A stretch of DNA of 64,000 nt, from contig MTMF02000009.1 of NCBI GenBank assembly GCA_002011125.2, positions 547,095-611,094 on the forward strand, in the 5' to 3' direction. Source of the stretch: Candidatus Hydrothermarchaeum profundi (GTDB taxonomy: Archaea; Hydrothermarchaeota; Hydrothermarchaeia; Hydrothermarchaeales; Hydrothermarchaeaceae). Both the position numbers and the translations under genes were made by a program. Below the pieces are notes generated by a model. It made no database searches, was not told the origin of the DNA, and saw nothing but the letters and a program-made list of their open reading frames with translations. This document shows positions 51,920 through 60,883 of this stretch, one piece after another; within the stretch, counting starts at the first letter, position 1; every line of letters begins with the position of its first letter.

Positions 51920-53623
51920 ATGAGCGAACTAGTCCTTAAAAACGGCATAGTATATGATCCAATCAACAATGTGAACGGAGAAAAGATGGATATATTAGTT
52001 AAAGATGGAAAAATAGTGGAAAAATTAAACGGAAACGCTAAAACTATCGACTGTTCGGGTAAAATAGTTATGCCGGGGGGAATAGAGATTCACAGTCATA
52101 TGGCTGGGGGGAAAGTCAATGGCGGGAGATTATTCCAACCCGAGGATCATGTCAGGTTTGCTATGCCTAAAACAAAAGTTACACGATCTGGCACCGGATT
52201 TTCGACTCCAACTACCTTCTTGACTGGGTACTTATATTCAAAAATGGGTTATACAACCGGCATGACAGCTGCTATGCCTCCTTTAATGGCAAGACATACC
52301 CATGAGGAGCTTAAGGATATACCTATGATTGATAAGGGCGCATATTGTCTAACCGATGGTAACTGGTTCATAATGAAGTACCTTAAAAATGGTGAGATAG
52401 AAAAATGTGCTGCTTATGTTTCATGGCTTTTAAAGGCAACCAAAGGCTATGTAGTTAAGATAACCAATCCTTGTGGTACAGAGGCATGGGGTTGGGGTAA
52501 GAATTGTAGATCCTTAGATGACCCCGCACCATACTTTGATATAACTCCTCGAGAGTTAGTTAAAGGACTTGTAGAGGTAAACGAGATTCTAAAGCTACCT
52601 CATTCAGTTCATCTTCATGCTAATAACTGTGGAAGGCTAGGTAATTTTGTTACAACCTTAGAGACTTTTAAGGTTCCGAATGGAACAAAGCCTGCTGCTA
52701 AGAGACAAATTATGCATGCGACGCATATTCAGTTTCATAGTTACGGGGGGGATACTTGGCATAACTTCGAGTCTAAAGCAGATGAAATTGCAAAGGCTGT
52801 AAATAGCAATAAAAATATTGTGATAGATACCGGTACTGTAACATTAGATCACACTACCACCATGACGGCAGATGGGCCACTGGAATATTACCTTCAGAGT
52901 CTAACTCATCTTAAATGGATGAATAGGAACGTGGAAATGGAAACTTCTCCGGGTATAACTCCTTTCATATATTCTCGGAAGATGCCTACTGCCTCTATCC
53001 AATGGGCTATAGGACTTGAGTTATCTTTACTTATTAAAGATCCATGGCAGGTTCTAATGACAACCGATCATCCAAATGCAGGACCTTTTATACGTTATCC
53101 TAGGATAATAGCGTGGTTGATGAGTAGGAAATATAGGGAAGAGACTGCATCTAAAGTTCATAAAGTAATTTATGATAGAAGCACTATAGATGGTATAGAT
53201 AGAGAATACTCGTTTTATGATATAGCGATCGTCACAAGAGCTGGGGAGGCCAAGGCATTAGGATTGAGCGACAGAAAAGGCCATCTTGGGGTAGGGGCTG
53301 ATGCTGACATAGCGGTTTATGATATTAATCCTTCAGAGATTGATCCAAGCAGGGATTACAAAGAGATTGAGAAGAAATTCTCATCTGCGGCATATACTAT
53401 AAAAGATGGAGAAATACTTGTGAAAAATGGAGAGATTGTGCAAACGCGATATGGTAGAACACTATGGGTAAATTCAAAAGTTGACGGAGAATTAGAGAAA
53501 GAAGTTATGAAGGATATAGAATACAATTTCAAGCGCTATTATTCTGTTAATCTTGCAAATTATCCGGTTAGAGAAGAAGTTCTTACAAGATCTACTGAAG
53601 TAACTAGATCTGCGAGTGTGTGA
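51920..53623 (+). CDS. fwdA: Formylmethanofuran dehydrogenase subunit A (amidohydrolase)
   Basis: A 567-aa amidohydrolase subunit that couples formate and methanofuran at a dinuclear zinc site. HxH is in GGIEIHSHMAGGKVNGGRLF. Further metal ligands are in the GYVVKITNPCGTEAWGWGKN and HSVHLHANNCGRLGNF stretches, the MHATHIQFHSYGGDTWHNF region, and the catalytic Asp in MTTDHPNAGPFIRYPRIIAW. It begins one base after the fwdB stop. Confidence 0.95.
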   Translation: MSELVLKNGIVYDPINNVNGEKMDILVKDGKIVEKLNGNAKTIDCSGKIVMPGGIEIHSHMAGGKVNGGRLFQPEDHVRFAMPKTKVTRSGTGFSTPTTFLTGYLYSKMGYTTGMTAAMPPLMARHTHEELKDIPMIDKGAYCLTDGNWFIMKYLKNGEIEKCAAYVSWLLKATKGYVVKITNPCGTEAWGWGKNCRSLDDPAPYFDITPRELVKGLVEVNEILKLPHSVHLHANNCGRLGNFVTTLETFKVPNGTKPAAKRQIMHATHIQFHSYGGDTWHNFESKADEIAKAVNSNKNIVIDTGTVTLDHTTTMTADGPLEYYLQSLTHLKWMNRNVEMETSPGITPFIYSRKMPTASIQWAIGLELSLLIKDPWQVLMTTDHPNAGPFIRYPRIIAWLMSRKYREETASKVHKVIYDRSTIDGIDREYSFYDIAIVTRAGEAKALGLSDRKGHLGVGADADIAVYDINPSEIDPSRDYKEIEKKFSSAAYTIKDGEILVKNGEIVQTRYGRTLWVNSKVDGELEKEVMKDIEYNFKRYYSVNLANYPVREEVLTRSTEVTRSASV

Positions 53624-54417
53624 TGATGACTGACGTGATTCTAGTACCGAAAGTCCAGCATAAAATAAGCCTCGAGGCCGAGGTTATAAAGCCTGATGAA
53701 TTCGCTGGTAAGACTATTGAAGAAATAAAAGAACTCCCGGTTTATTTTGGAAATACAGTTCAAAAACTGGGGGATTTCTTTGAAGTATCCGGGTCTGCAG
53801 AGGAAAATGCTGAGAATTTAAGAATAGTCGTTGAGGGGGATGTTTCTAGGGTAAAAAGAATAGGCGAGGGTATGACGACAGGTGAAATCCTAGTTAAAGG
53901 CGATGTGGACATGTATTTGGGAGCTAGGATGAAGGGGGGCAGAATAGTTGTAGAGGGCTCTGTGGACTCTTTTGCAGGACAGCAGATGAGGGGCGGAGAA
54001 ATAGAAATAAAAGGAAATGCAAAAGATTATTTAGGGGGGTCCTACAGGGGTGATTGGAGAGGAATGAGAGGGGGCCGAATTATTGTTGAGGGAAATGCTG
54101 GGAAGGAAGTAGCAGAATTCATGAGAGGTGGAGAGATAATAATAAAAGGAAACTGTGATTCATTCGCAGGAGTCCATATGAAGAAAGGCCTAGTGATAAT
54201 AGAGGGCTCGGTGGCTGAAAGAGTTGGAGCAGAAATGGTAGGTGGCAGTATAATTGTGCTTGGAGAGATGGCTAATCTTCTTCCTAGTTTTAAAATCGGG
54301 GAGGTAGTAGAAGGACTAAAGATAGACGGACGAGAATTTCCAGGTAAGTTTAGAAAGTATATTGGAGATTTTGCGGAAGGCCCCAGCGTAAAAGGGGTAA
54401 TTTATAAAAGATTATAA
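53620..54417 (+). CDS. fwdC: Formylmethanofuran dehydrogenase subunit C
   Basis: A 265-aa beta-helix subunit made of repeats like MRGGEIIIKGNCDSFAGVHM, related to the GltB C-terminal domain (GXGXG). It scaffolds FwdA and FwdB. It overlaps the fwdA stop by 4 bases and its end overlaps the converging coiled-coil gene by 6 bases. Subunits F, G, D, B, A and C are together; FwdE and FwdH are absent from the window. Confidence 0.95.
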   Translation: MMMTDVILVPKVQHKISLEAEVIKPDEFAGKTIEEIKELPVYFGNTVQKLGDFFEVSGSAEENAENLRIVVEGDVSRVKRIGEGMTTGEILVKGDVDMYLGARMKGGRIVVEGSVDSFAGQQMRGGEIEIKGNAKDYLGGSYRGDWRGMRGGRIIVEGNAGKEVAEFMRGGEIIIKGNCDSFAGVHMKKGLVIIEGSVAERVGAEMVGGSIIVLGEMANLLPSFKIGEVVEGLKIDGREFPGKFRKYIGDFAEGPSVKGVIYKRL

Positions 54418-55020
54418 ATCCTTAACCGATTCCCAAAGGCTTAACTTTTCTTTCAACTTTTCTACTTTTTGTTTTAGCTCTTCGTTTTCCTCCTTTAGCT
54501 TTGAGATTGCCTCTTTAGTTTTCTCCTTTAGTTCTGCTTTTAATGCTTCCAGTTTCTCCTTCTCTGTAGAAAGTTCTTTTTCTTGAAGCCGTGATAAATT
54601 ATTTAATCTATTTTGCAAGTCTCTTTTCTCGGTTTCAAGGACCCCTATCTTAATCCGATGCATTTCTAGGGATTCTTCCATAGCCTTTATTTTTTTAAGT
54701 TTCTCTTCTAGTTCTTTAGCATCTTTTTCAATTTGGGTCTTCTCTTCTTCAAGTTTTTTAAATTTCTCTGAATATTCTGCTTCAATTTCTTGAAACCTTT
54801 GTTTTAATGAGTTATTTTCTTCTTCTAATGCTTTTACTTTTGAATAAATTTCTGCTTTTTCTCTATCAGATTCGTCTAAGTTTTTTTGAAGCAAGTCGCA
54901 CTTCTTTTTTTCTCCTCTCCATTTTGAGATAGTGATGATAGTCATTATGAGTAATATGCCGATTATTCCTAAATGCACTACGCCGAAGGTTACTCCATAT
55001 ACATTAAATTCTGTGGCCAT
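54412..55020 (-). CDS. Membrane-anchored coiled-coil protein
   Basis: A 202-aa protein: N-terminal membrane segment (about residues 10-28, FGVVHLGIIGILLIMTIITI) and then a continuous Glu/Lys/Leu coiled coil to the end. It is a shorter paralogue-like companion of the next gene. With the HTH-CBS gene upstream they form a three-gene operon. Possible role: surface or cytoskeletal tether; not established. Confidence 0.65.
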   Translation of the reverse strand: MATEFNVYGVTFGVVHLGIIGILLIMTIITISKWRGEKKKCDLLQKNLDESDREKAEIYSKVKALEEENNSLKQRFQEIEAEYSEKFKKLEEEKTQIEKDAKELEEKLKKIKAMEESLEMHRIKIGVLETEKRDLQNRLNNLSRLQEKELSTEKEKLEALKAELKEKTKEAISKLKEENEELKQKVEKLKEKLSLWESVKDL

Positions 55021-55030
55021 CTTACTCTCC

Positions 55031-55939
55031 CTATAGTTTCTCTACTTCTAGTATTCTTATTTTTTCTCGTAGTCTCTCTATTTCATCTTTGAGACTGGAA
55101 TTTTCCTTTTCAAGTTTTCTTATTAAATCTTCTTTTTCATCTATAATTTTCTGTATGGTCTCTTTAGTCTTGGTTTTGACTTCTAATATGCGATCCTCGT
55201 ATTTCTGTGTCGTCTCTCTCAATTCAGTTTCAAATTCTTCAACAAGTTTCTTTTTCTCCATTTCATGGGAGTTTTTTAGCTCGTTTATTTTTAGCTCATA
55301 TTCTTTGAGCATTGATTCGTATCTCTTTTTTTGAGCCTCCAGTTCGTCTTCAAATTTATTTATTAATTCCTCTTTTTTCTTCTCAGCGTCTGCTAGTAGC
55401 CTTTCCTTTTCAGCTTTATGACCTGTTTTCAGCGATTCTATTTCTGCCTGAAGCTTCTCAAGTTCAGATTCATGTTTTTTCTTCTCTTCATTTAATTTTG
55501 CTTCTGCCTCTCGTCTTACTTTTTCAGTCTCGGTGTCTAACTTTTTCTCTAGCTCTTTTTTCTCAGAATCAAGCTCTCCGAGCCTTTTACTTAACATATC
55601 TACTTCATCGCGCAGAGCAGTGACCTTTAATAACTCGCTTTCTAGGTCTTTATCACGCTTCTTAGCTTGGGCTTCTTGGGCTCTCAGCTTCTCTCGCTCA
55701 AGTTTTAGTGAAGCAGTAAGTTGCTCAACTCTCTCCTTATATCTGTCCCTTTCCTCTTTTAGTCTCCTTATATTCTCATTTTGCATCGATGTTTCTTCTT
55801 TTAAAGTCTCCCTATGACTAAACTCGATTTCGCTTGAATTACTACGTCTTCTGCCTCTCACCTTGGATATTATCACAATAACTACTAGAAGTAGTAGTAT
55901 TGCGATTCCACCAGCTGCATAGACAGTATATTCTAGCAT
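55031..55939 (-). CDS. Long membrane-anchored coiled-coil protein
   Basis: A 302-aa protein with an N-terminal membrane helix (YAAGGIAILLLLVVIVIISK) and a basic patch (VRGRRRS), followed by about 260 residues of coiled coil. It directly follows the HTH-CBS gene (TAAATG junction). Function unknown; long membrane-attached coils may organise envelope or division structures. Confidence 0.7.
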   Translation of the reverse strand: MLEYTVYAAGGIAILLLLVVIVIISKVRGRRRSNSSEIEFSHRETLKEETSMQNENIRRLKEERDRYKERVEQLTASLKLEREKLRAQEAQAKKRDKDLESELLKVTALRDEVDMLSKRLGELDSEKKELEKKLDTETEKVRREAEAKLNEEKKKHESELEKLQAEIESLKTGHKAEKERLLADAEKKKEELINKFEDELEAQKKRYESMLKEYELKINELKNSHEMEKKKLVEEFETELRETTQKYEDRILEVKTKTKETIQKIIDEKEDLIRKLEKENSSLKDEIERLREKIRILEVEKL

Positions 55940-56509
55940 TTATTTTCCCTTCTCAATCAACTTCAATATATCCGCCTTTGTAATAATACCAACTATTTTA
56001 CCTTTCACTGTTACTAATACTGCAGGATTAAACTTCATCAATCGTGAAATGACTTTTAGGTCGGTGTTTTCACCAACTGTGGGAAACACATCATTCATTA
56101 ATTCCTCTATCTTCTTTTTTGAAACTAAGGATAAATCTTTTTCCATGTTCATCTCTTTTATCAGCTTTGATTCAGAGATAGCACCTACTTGGACACCATT
56201 CTTTAATACAGGCAGCTGTGAGATGCCATACTTTTCCATTAATCTATAGGCATGTCCTACAGTATCACTTGGGCGTATAAAAATCACTGGAGATTTCATT
56301 ATGTGTTTAGCTTTTATTTCTTTCTCCTTCTCCTCTTTAAGAGCGGTTACTATTTTTCTCAAGGTTGATAGTCTAGGATCTATATCGCCTGATTCAATTC
56401 TTGCAATTAACGATTGGCTAACTCCCGCCCTTTTTGCTAACTCAGTCTGTGTTAGTCGCAACTCCAGTCTGTATCTACGTAAGTCTTCATGCGTAGGGAG
56501 GTCAAGCAT
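55940..56509 (-). CDS. HTH (XRE-type) plus CBS-pair regulator
   Basis: A 189-aa protein: N-terminal Cro/XRE-type HTH (about 8-62; LRLTQTELAKRAGVSQSLIA, RIESGDIDPRLSTLRKIV) followed by two CBS domains (about 68-130 and 135-187; VIFIRPSDTVGHAYRLMEKY and VLVTVKGKIVGIITKADILK). CBS pairs bind adenine nucleotides or similar ligands, so energy-responsive transcription control is likely. This is a known archaeal architecture. It heads the coiled-coil operon. Confidence 0.85.
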   Translation of the reverse strand: MLDLPTHEDLRRYRLELRLTQTELAKRAGVSQSLIARIESGDIDPRLSTLRKIVTALKEEKEKEIKAKHIMKSPVIFIRPSDTVGHAYRLMEKYGISQLPVLKNGVQVGAISESKLIKEMNMEKDLSLVSKKKIEELMNDVFPTVGENTDLKVISRLMKFNPAVLVTVKGKIVGIITKADILKLIEKGK

Positions 56510-56534
56510 AAATAGGCAATTACTTTTAGTAATA

Positions 56535-57296
56535 TTATAAACTTTTCGCCATCTGTCGGTGTTTCTTGCAGAATTCTGGTTCAGTAAACTGTGAATTAAT
56601 TACTTCTTCTTGCCAATGAGAATTATAAAGCCTGCATATTTTATTATCACAAAAAGCTTCATTAAACACCTGATAAAATACCGCCTGCATTGCGTAGCCC
56701 TTCAACACTTCCTCCATTCTTGGATCTCCATGATCAATAAATCTCCCTCTAAACTGTTCTTTAATTTCCTCATATGCCAAAGGATCATGTCCAAGCAATA
56801 TTTTTTGTATATAAAATTCTCTGGGTTTTGCAGGAGCCTCGACTATACCGGTAGTGGAAATTAAGGAGGGGTATCCTAGAAGTATAACTCTACTGTGATA
56901 TCTCCTATCTACTTCGTCAAAAGTTCCAAAAAGGCGATCTGTGAATATTATATGAACCTGCTCTAATGATCTTTTATCCAGGGGTATTAGTTCCCGGTAA
57001 ATGTACTGAAGCATAAAGCCATCATATAGAATTCCATGGGGAGATATTTTTCTTTCTAAAACCTTTTTTTCAAACTGAATCTCTCCATAGGTGACATCAT
57101 TATACTCAAATTCTTTATTAGGGTTTAGTACTCTTATTCTTGCAATCTCGTGAGAAAGTCTGTCGATATTTGAGGGGGGATATTTCTCCAGGAAGTCGCC
57201 TGCAAATTCTACACAATGTTGCTTGATTTTTTTAGAGAGATATTCTACTACTTCGGAGACTTTAATTGTGGGTTTCGCATATAAGATAACTCTCAT
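56535..57296 (-). CDS. Conserved archaeal protein, putative metalloprotein
   Basis: A 253-aa protein whose start overlaps the thi4 stop by 4 bases. It contains [20 protein letters not shown], an Ala/Pro segment ([20 protein letters not shown]) and a C-terminal Cys/His set ([15 protein letters not shown], then EPEFCKKHR) that could bind zinc. This pattern recalls archaeal putative metallopeptidases (I believe DUF6775, from memory). No HExxH motif is present. Function not assigned; cotranscribed with thi4. Confidence 0.6.
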   Translation of the reverse strand: MRVILYAKPTIKVSEVVEYLSKKIKQHCVEFAGDFLEKYPPSNIDRLSHEIARIRVLNPNKEFEYNDVTYGEIQFEKKVLERKISPHGILYDGFMLQYIYRELIPLDKRSLEQVHIIFTDRLFGTFDEVDRRYHSRVILLGYPSLISTTGIVEAPAKPREFYIQKILLGHDPLAYEEIKEQFRGRFIDHGDPRMEEVLKGYAMQAVFYQVFNEAFCDNKICRLYNSHWQEEVINSQFTEPEFCKKHRQMAKSL

Positions 57297-58069
57297 TTCC
57301 CAAGGAGATCCAATGCTATTTCAGCGGCTCTTTTCCCGGAAAGGAGCATAGCTCCGAAAGTTGGACCCATTCTCGGTAACCCATAAACAGTTGATACAGC
57401 CATTCCCATCACTATTAATCCCGGATGTGCCTCCCCAGTATGTTCTACAACGGCGTCCTCGCTCTTTTCGACCCACATGGCTCCATATCCTTTAATTTTC
57501 ATCAAACCTCTCCTTACAAGAGCTTGGACTACCTCTGCGTCATGGCCGGTGCCATCTATTACTAATTTAGACTCTAAAGCGACAGGATCTACACAGGTTA
57601 TCTCCCTTGGTAGTGCAGATATGGGAGTCCAATTAACCACCACTCCTGCTACCCGGTTATTCTCTCTCAGAACTACGTCATCAACACGTGTCATGCTTAA
57701 AATCTTCGTTCCTGCGTCACAAGCTGCTGCGATCAATTTTGAGCAAGCATGTGGGCCAGATGTCACATATAATCCAGAAGAATATTTCTGTAAAGGCACT
57801 CCTATTTCTTCTAGAATCTTATGTGCAGGAACTCTCACCGTGACCTTGTTCATCAAATATCCGCCGATCCAAAATCCTCCGCCGAGGTAATTGTTCCGTT
57901 CTATCAATAGTGTTTTGACGCCTCTACTAGCTAGTTCTTTTGCTGCCATTAAACCGCTTGGCCCACCTCCGACTATTATTACATCGCTTTCTGCGCTCTC
58001 TTGAAATTCTTTCGAGAAACTTTCCATTATGGCCCGAGTAACGTCTTTTTCGTCTACTTTATCGAACAT
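57293..58069 (-). CDS. thi4: Thiamine thiazole synthase Thi4-type enzyme
   Basis: A 258-aa Thi4 family protein making the ADP-thiazole precursor of thiamine from NAD and glycine. FAD/NAD site: [20 protein letters not shown]; further [20 protein letters not shown] and [18 protein letters not shown]. The active position is Cys in [14 protein letters not shown], the place of the sulfur-donating Cys205 of yeast (CMDP); many archaeal enzymes have His here and use sulfide. ATG 58069 ([10 protein letters not shown]) follows GGTGAT and is preferred to the ATG at 58081. Confidence 0.88.
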   Translation of the reverse strand: MFDKVDEKDVTRAIMESFSKEFQESAESDVIIVGGGPSGLMAAKELASRGVKTLLIERNNYLGGGFWIGGYLMNKVTVRVPAHKILEEIGVPLQKYSSGLYVTSGPHACSKLIAAACDAGTKILSMTRVDDVVLRENNRVAGVVVNWTPISALPREITCVDPVALESKLVIDGTGHDAEVVQALVRRGLMKIKGYGAMWVEKSEDAVVEHTGEAHPGLIVMGMAVSTVYGLPRMGPTFGAMLLSGKRAAEIALDLLGK

Positions 58070-58129
58070 TGGAATCACCATACTTTCTATTAGTTTAACT
58101 TAGATAACATTATCTAAATTTCCTATTGG

Positions 58130-58627
58130 TTAGAGAGTAGGGATAAGAGCTATCCTCTCTTTAATTATCTCTACCAAGGCTTTTTTCTTCTCTTCAAATC
58201 CTTCTCCCGCAACAGCGCTAATCTCTTCATCACCTATATCGTAGATTTTCTTCAGCCTTTCAAATTTTTGTCCGTCTAATGAAAGGATTTCACTTCTACG
58301 ACATTTATATTCTTGCATCATTTTTCTAGGTATTTTTTCGCATACTGCAATAACTTTTCTGGATTTCTTTAGTCCCAATAGTTCAAGAGCTTTCTTTATT
58401 TGTCTCTGAGCAGAGGCTCTTACTAATACCTCAACTAAAAAATTATTGCTGAGATTTTCTTTTCTCTCAAAGGCCTTATATGCTTGATCTATTGCAAATT
58501 TTATTTGCTCTACTGAGGCTATATTCGAGGGGTCAATAAATTGAATATCTGGATACTTTTTTAAAGCTTCAGGCCCAATCTCTCTGTTACAGCACAATTG
58601 AAATATATGGATTTTTTTATTTCGCAT
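58130..58627 (-). CDS. Cgi121-like KEOPS complex subunit
   Basis: A 165-aa protein consistent with Cgi121, a subunit of the KEOPS complex that makes t6A on tRNA: IQFIDPSNIASVEQIKFAID, NNFLVEVLVRASAQRQIKKA, LELLGLKKSRKVIAVCE. The segment VRASAQRQIKKALELLG (equivalent to the R-(S/T)-x-(D/Q)-I/L motif) is family-typical. The start overlaps the phosphorylase gene by 11 bases. Confidence 0.82.
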   Translation of the reverse strand: MRNKKIHIFQLCCNREIGPEALKKYPDIQFIDPSNIASVEQIKFAIDQAYKAFERKENLSNNFLVEVLVRASAQRQIKKALELLGLKKSRKVIAVCEKIPRKMMQEYKCRRSEILSLDGQKFERLKKIYDIGDEEISAVAGEGFEEKKKALVEIIKERIALIPTL

Positions 58628-59396
58628 TCACTTTCGCACCCTCAAGTGCTCTAGCACATCGACATTCTCGTTCTTTTGGAAGAATCTCTATTGCCTTTAT
58701 TATTATATTTTTAAGTTTTTCTTCGTTTTCTTTTACTACCTCAATCACTTCAGTGGCAGTTAATTTATCTTCACTTATACCTGCTGCATAGTTTGTTACT
58801 GTACATAATGCTGCATAACAAATTTCCTGTTCTCTCGCTAAAACTACTTCGGGATAGCCTGTCATACCAACAAGGTCACAACCTAGCTTTGATAGCATTC
58901 TTATCTCAGCTGGCGTTTCAAATCTAGGTCCTTCTGTACAAGCGTATACTGCATTGGTGTAAACGCGGGGATATACATTAGCTGCATCAGCTAAAGCCTT
59001 CATTATTTCCGGGCAATAAGGCCGGGATAGATCTATATGAACGACTTCCTCGTCGTAGAAAGTTTGTTCTCTGCTCTTAGTAAAATCTATAAGATCGTGG
59101 GGAATTACTACATCGCCAGGTTTTAATGTTTTATTAATCCCCCCCACAGAATTAGTAGCTATTATTCTTTCTACCCCTAGCATCTTTAACCCATAAATAT
59201 TTGCCTTATAATTCACTTTATGCGGAGGAAGTTCATGGTGTTTTCCATGCCTAGGGAGAAAAAAAATCTTATCTCCTTTAAATTTCCCCACACTTATCTC
59301 TGGAGTAGGCCCATAAGGTGTTTCTAACTTTATATTTTCTACTTTTTTAAAGATTCTTGGGTCGTAGATCCCCGTTCCTCCAATGATAGCGATCAT
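58617..59396 (-). CDS. MTA/MTI phosphorylase (purine nucleoside phosphorylase family)
   Basis: A 259-aa trimeric-type enzyme: MIAIIGGTGIYDP, FFLPRHGKHHELPPHKVNYK, TNSVGGINKTLKPGD and GCDLVGMTGYPEVVLAREQE. Base-specificity residue is Asn202 in TVTNYAAG, as in 6-oxopurine enzymes, where classic MTAPs have Asp. So methylthioinosine or inosine may be used rather than methylthioadenosine. With MtnA (31.7 kb) it supports methionine salvage. A TATA-like TATAAT at 59421-59427 lies upstream. Confidence 0.85.
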   Translation of the reverse strand: MIAIIGGTGIYDPRIFKKVENIKLETPYGPTPEISVGKFKGDKIFFLPRHGKHHELPPHKVNYKANIYGLKMLGVERIIATNSVGGINKTLKPGDVVIPHDLIDFTKSREQTFYDEEVVHIDLSRPYCPEIMKALADAANVYPRVYTNAVYACTEGPRFETPAEIRMLSKLGCDLVGMTGYPEVVLAREQEICYAALCTVTNYAAGISEDKLTATEVIEVVKENEEKLKNIIIKAIEILPKERECRCARALEGAKVNAK

Positions 59397-59409
59397 TAAC
59401 CTAAAGTGT

Positions 59410-59428
59410 TTTATAACTCTTATTATAG
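59410..59428. promoter_or_regulatory. Divergent promoter elements of the phosphorylase and mgtE genes
   Basis: On the plus strand TTTTATAA (59409-59416) is 24-31 bases before GTG 59440. On the minus strand TATAATA (59421-59427) is 25-31 bases before ATG 59396. Both fit leaderless starts. The geometry supports the shorter mgtE start. Confidence 0.5.
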
Positions 59429-59439
59429 ATTTCTGTCTG

Positions 59440-60801
59440 GTGGTAGGTATAGTACTCTCAGAAAACTTTATACAAAAGCTAAAAAAACTTATTTCAGTAA
59501 AAAACTGGAAAATTTTTAATAAAGAGGTTAAAAAACTTCATCCGTATGATTTATCAGAATTTATAGAGGATTTAGAAGAAAAAAAACGAAAAGAAGTATT
59601 ATCTAATCTTAATAATGATATTTTATCTCAAATTTTGCCAGAATTGCCAGATGAGATTAGATTAGATTTCATAAAATCTCTTACTCCAAAAAAGGCAGCG
59701 GATCTCCTCTTAAAGCTTCCGCCTGACGAAACTGCAGATATTCTCAGAGACTTACATAGAGACTTTAGACGTGGGATTCTAAGATATTTCGCATTGAAAG
59801 ATGCGGAGGAAGTCAGAAAGCTTCTGAAGCATCCCTCAGATACTGCTGGAGGATTGATGACTCCTGAGGTCATATCCCTTCCGATGGATATGACAGTAAA
59901 AGACTCTATTGAATATATAAGGAAGAAAGCTACTGAGGTTGAAACTATTTACTATTTGTATGTAGTTGATGAAAACAATAAATTAGTTGGGGTTTTGTCC
60001 CTTAGAGATCTAGTACTAGCAGCGCCTGAAAAAAAACTCTCAGAAATAATGAACCCTGATGTAATTAAAGTGCCTGCAGATATGGATCAAGAAGAAGTTG
60101 CTAGAATAACAGCAGATTATGATTTACCAGTAGTGCCTGTTGTAGATAAGGATGATAGGTTAATCGGTATAGTTACGGTAGATGATGTCATTGATGTGAT
60201 AGAGGAGGAAGTTTCAGAAGATTTTGGATATCTTGCAGGCGCTGGAGAGAAGATAGATAAACTTATAGATGCACCAGTATTATCGGTTGTGAAATATCGT
60301 TTGCCTTGGTTATGTTTTGCATTAATTGGGGATGGATTAGTAGCAGCTTATGTTTTAAAATTATTCGAAAGAACTTTAGCGTCGGCAGTGGCTCTTGCCC
60401 TCTTTATACCGGTAATAATGACAATGGGAGGCGGGGTTGGAGTTCAGTCTTCTACCATTTTCGTTAGGGGCTTGGCGACGAAAGAGATAGAGGATTCGTG
60501 GAGATACTTTCTTAAGGAAATAAAGGTGGGGTTTACGATGGGGATAGTCGTGGGACTAGGTGTAACTTTAGTTGCTCAAATAGTAGTAGGAGAACCTATC
60601 TTAGGCCTTATTGTGGGAACTAGCATGTTTATTACAATGACATTGGCAAGTGCAACAGGCATACTAATCCCGAAGCTGTTTCACCGTGTAGGGATAGATC
60701 CAGCCGTTTCGTCCAATCCATTTATTACAACAACTCAAGACATTACAGGACTTTTTATCTATTTTAGTCTCGCCACTTTAATGATACATTATTTTGTATA
60801 A
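59440..60801 (+). CDS. mgtE: Magnesium transporter MgtE
   Basis: A 453-aa MgtE: N-terminal superhelical domain (LPPDETADILRDLHRDFRRG), CBS pair (about 130-255; HPSDTAGGLMTPEVISLPMD, VVPVVDKDDRLIGIVTVDDV) and five membrane helices (GLVAAYVLKLFERTLASAVA; MTMGGGVGVQSSTIFVRGLA) with the conserved Asp/Gly-rich pore region. GTG 59440 is chosen because the 59383 frame start overlaps the divergent gene and lacks a promoter. Mg2+ is gated by binding to the CBS/N domains. Confidence 0.93.
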   Translation: MVGIVLSENFIQKLKKLISVKNWKIFNKEVKKLHPYDLSEFIEDLEEKKRKEVLSNLNNDILSQILPELPDEIRLDFIKSLTPKKAADLLLKLPPDETADILRDLHRDFRRGILRYFALKDAEEVRKLLKHPSDTAGGLMTPEVISLPMDMTVKDSIEYIRKKATEVETIYYLYVVDENNKLVGVLSLRDLVLAAPEKKLSEIMNPDVIKVPADMDQEEVARITADYDLPVVPVVDKDDRLIGIVTVDDVIDVIEEEVSEDFGYLAGAGEKIDKLIDAPVLSVVKYRLPWLCFALIGDGLVAAYVLKLFERTLASAVALALFIPVIMTMGGGVGVQSSTIFVRGLATKEIEDSWRYFLKEIKVGFTMGIVVGLGVTLVAQIVVGEPILGLIVGTSMFITMTLASATGILIPKLFHRVGIDPAVSSNPFITTTQDITGLFIYFSLATLMIHYFV

Positions 60802-60883
60802 TTTTTTAAGTAAGTATATTTTCGTTTGATAATTAATCTGGACTTCTCTGAGTGTAAATCTAGACATGTTTAGCTAAGGATAG

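Noticed and set aside
55089-55817. Plus-strand open frames opposite the coiled-coil genes
   Set aside because: They are low-complexity Ser/Phe/Leu shadows of the Glu/Lys-rich coils on the minus strand.
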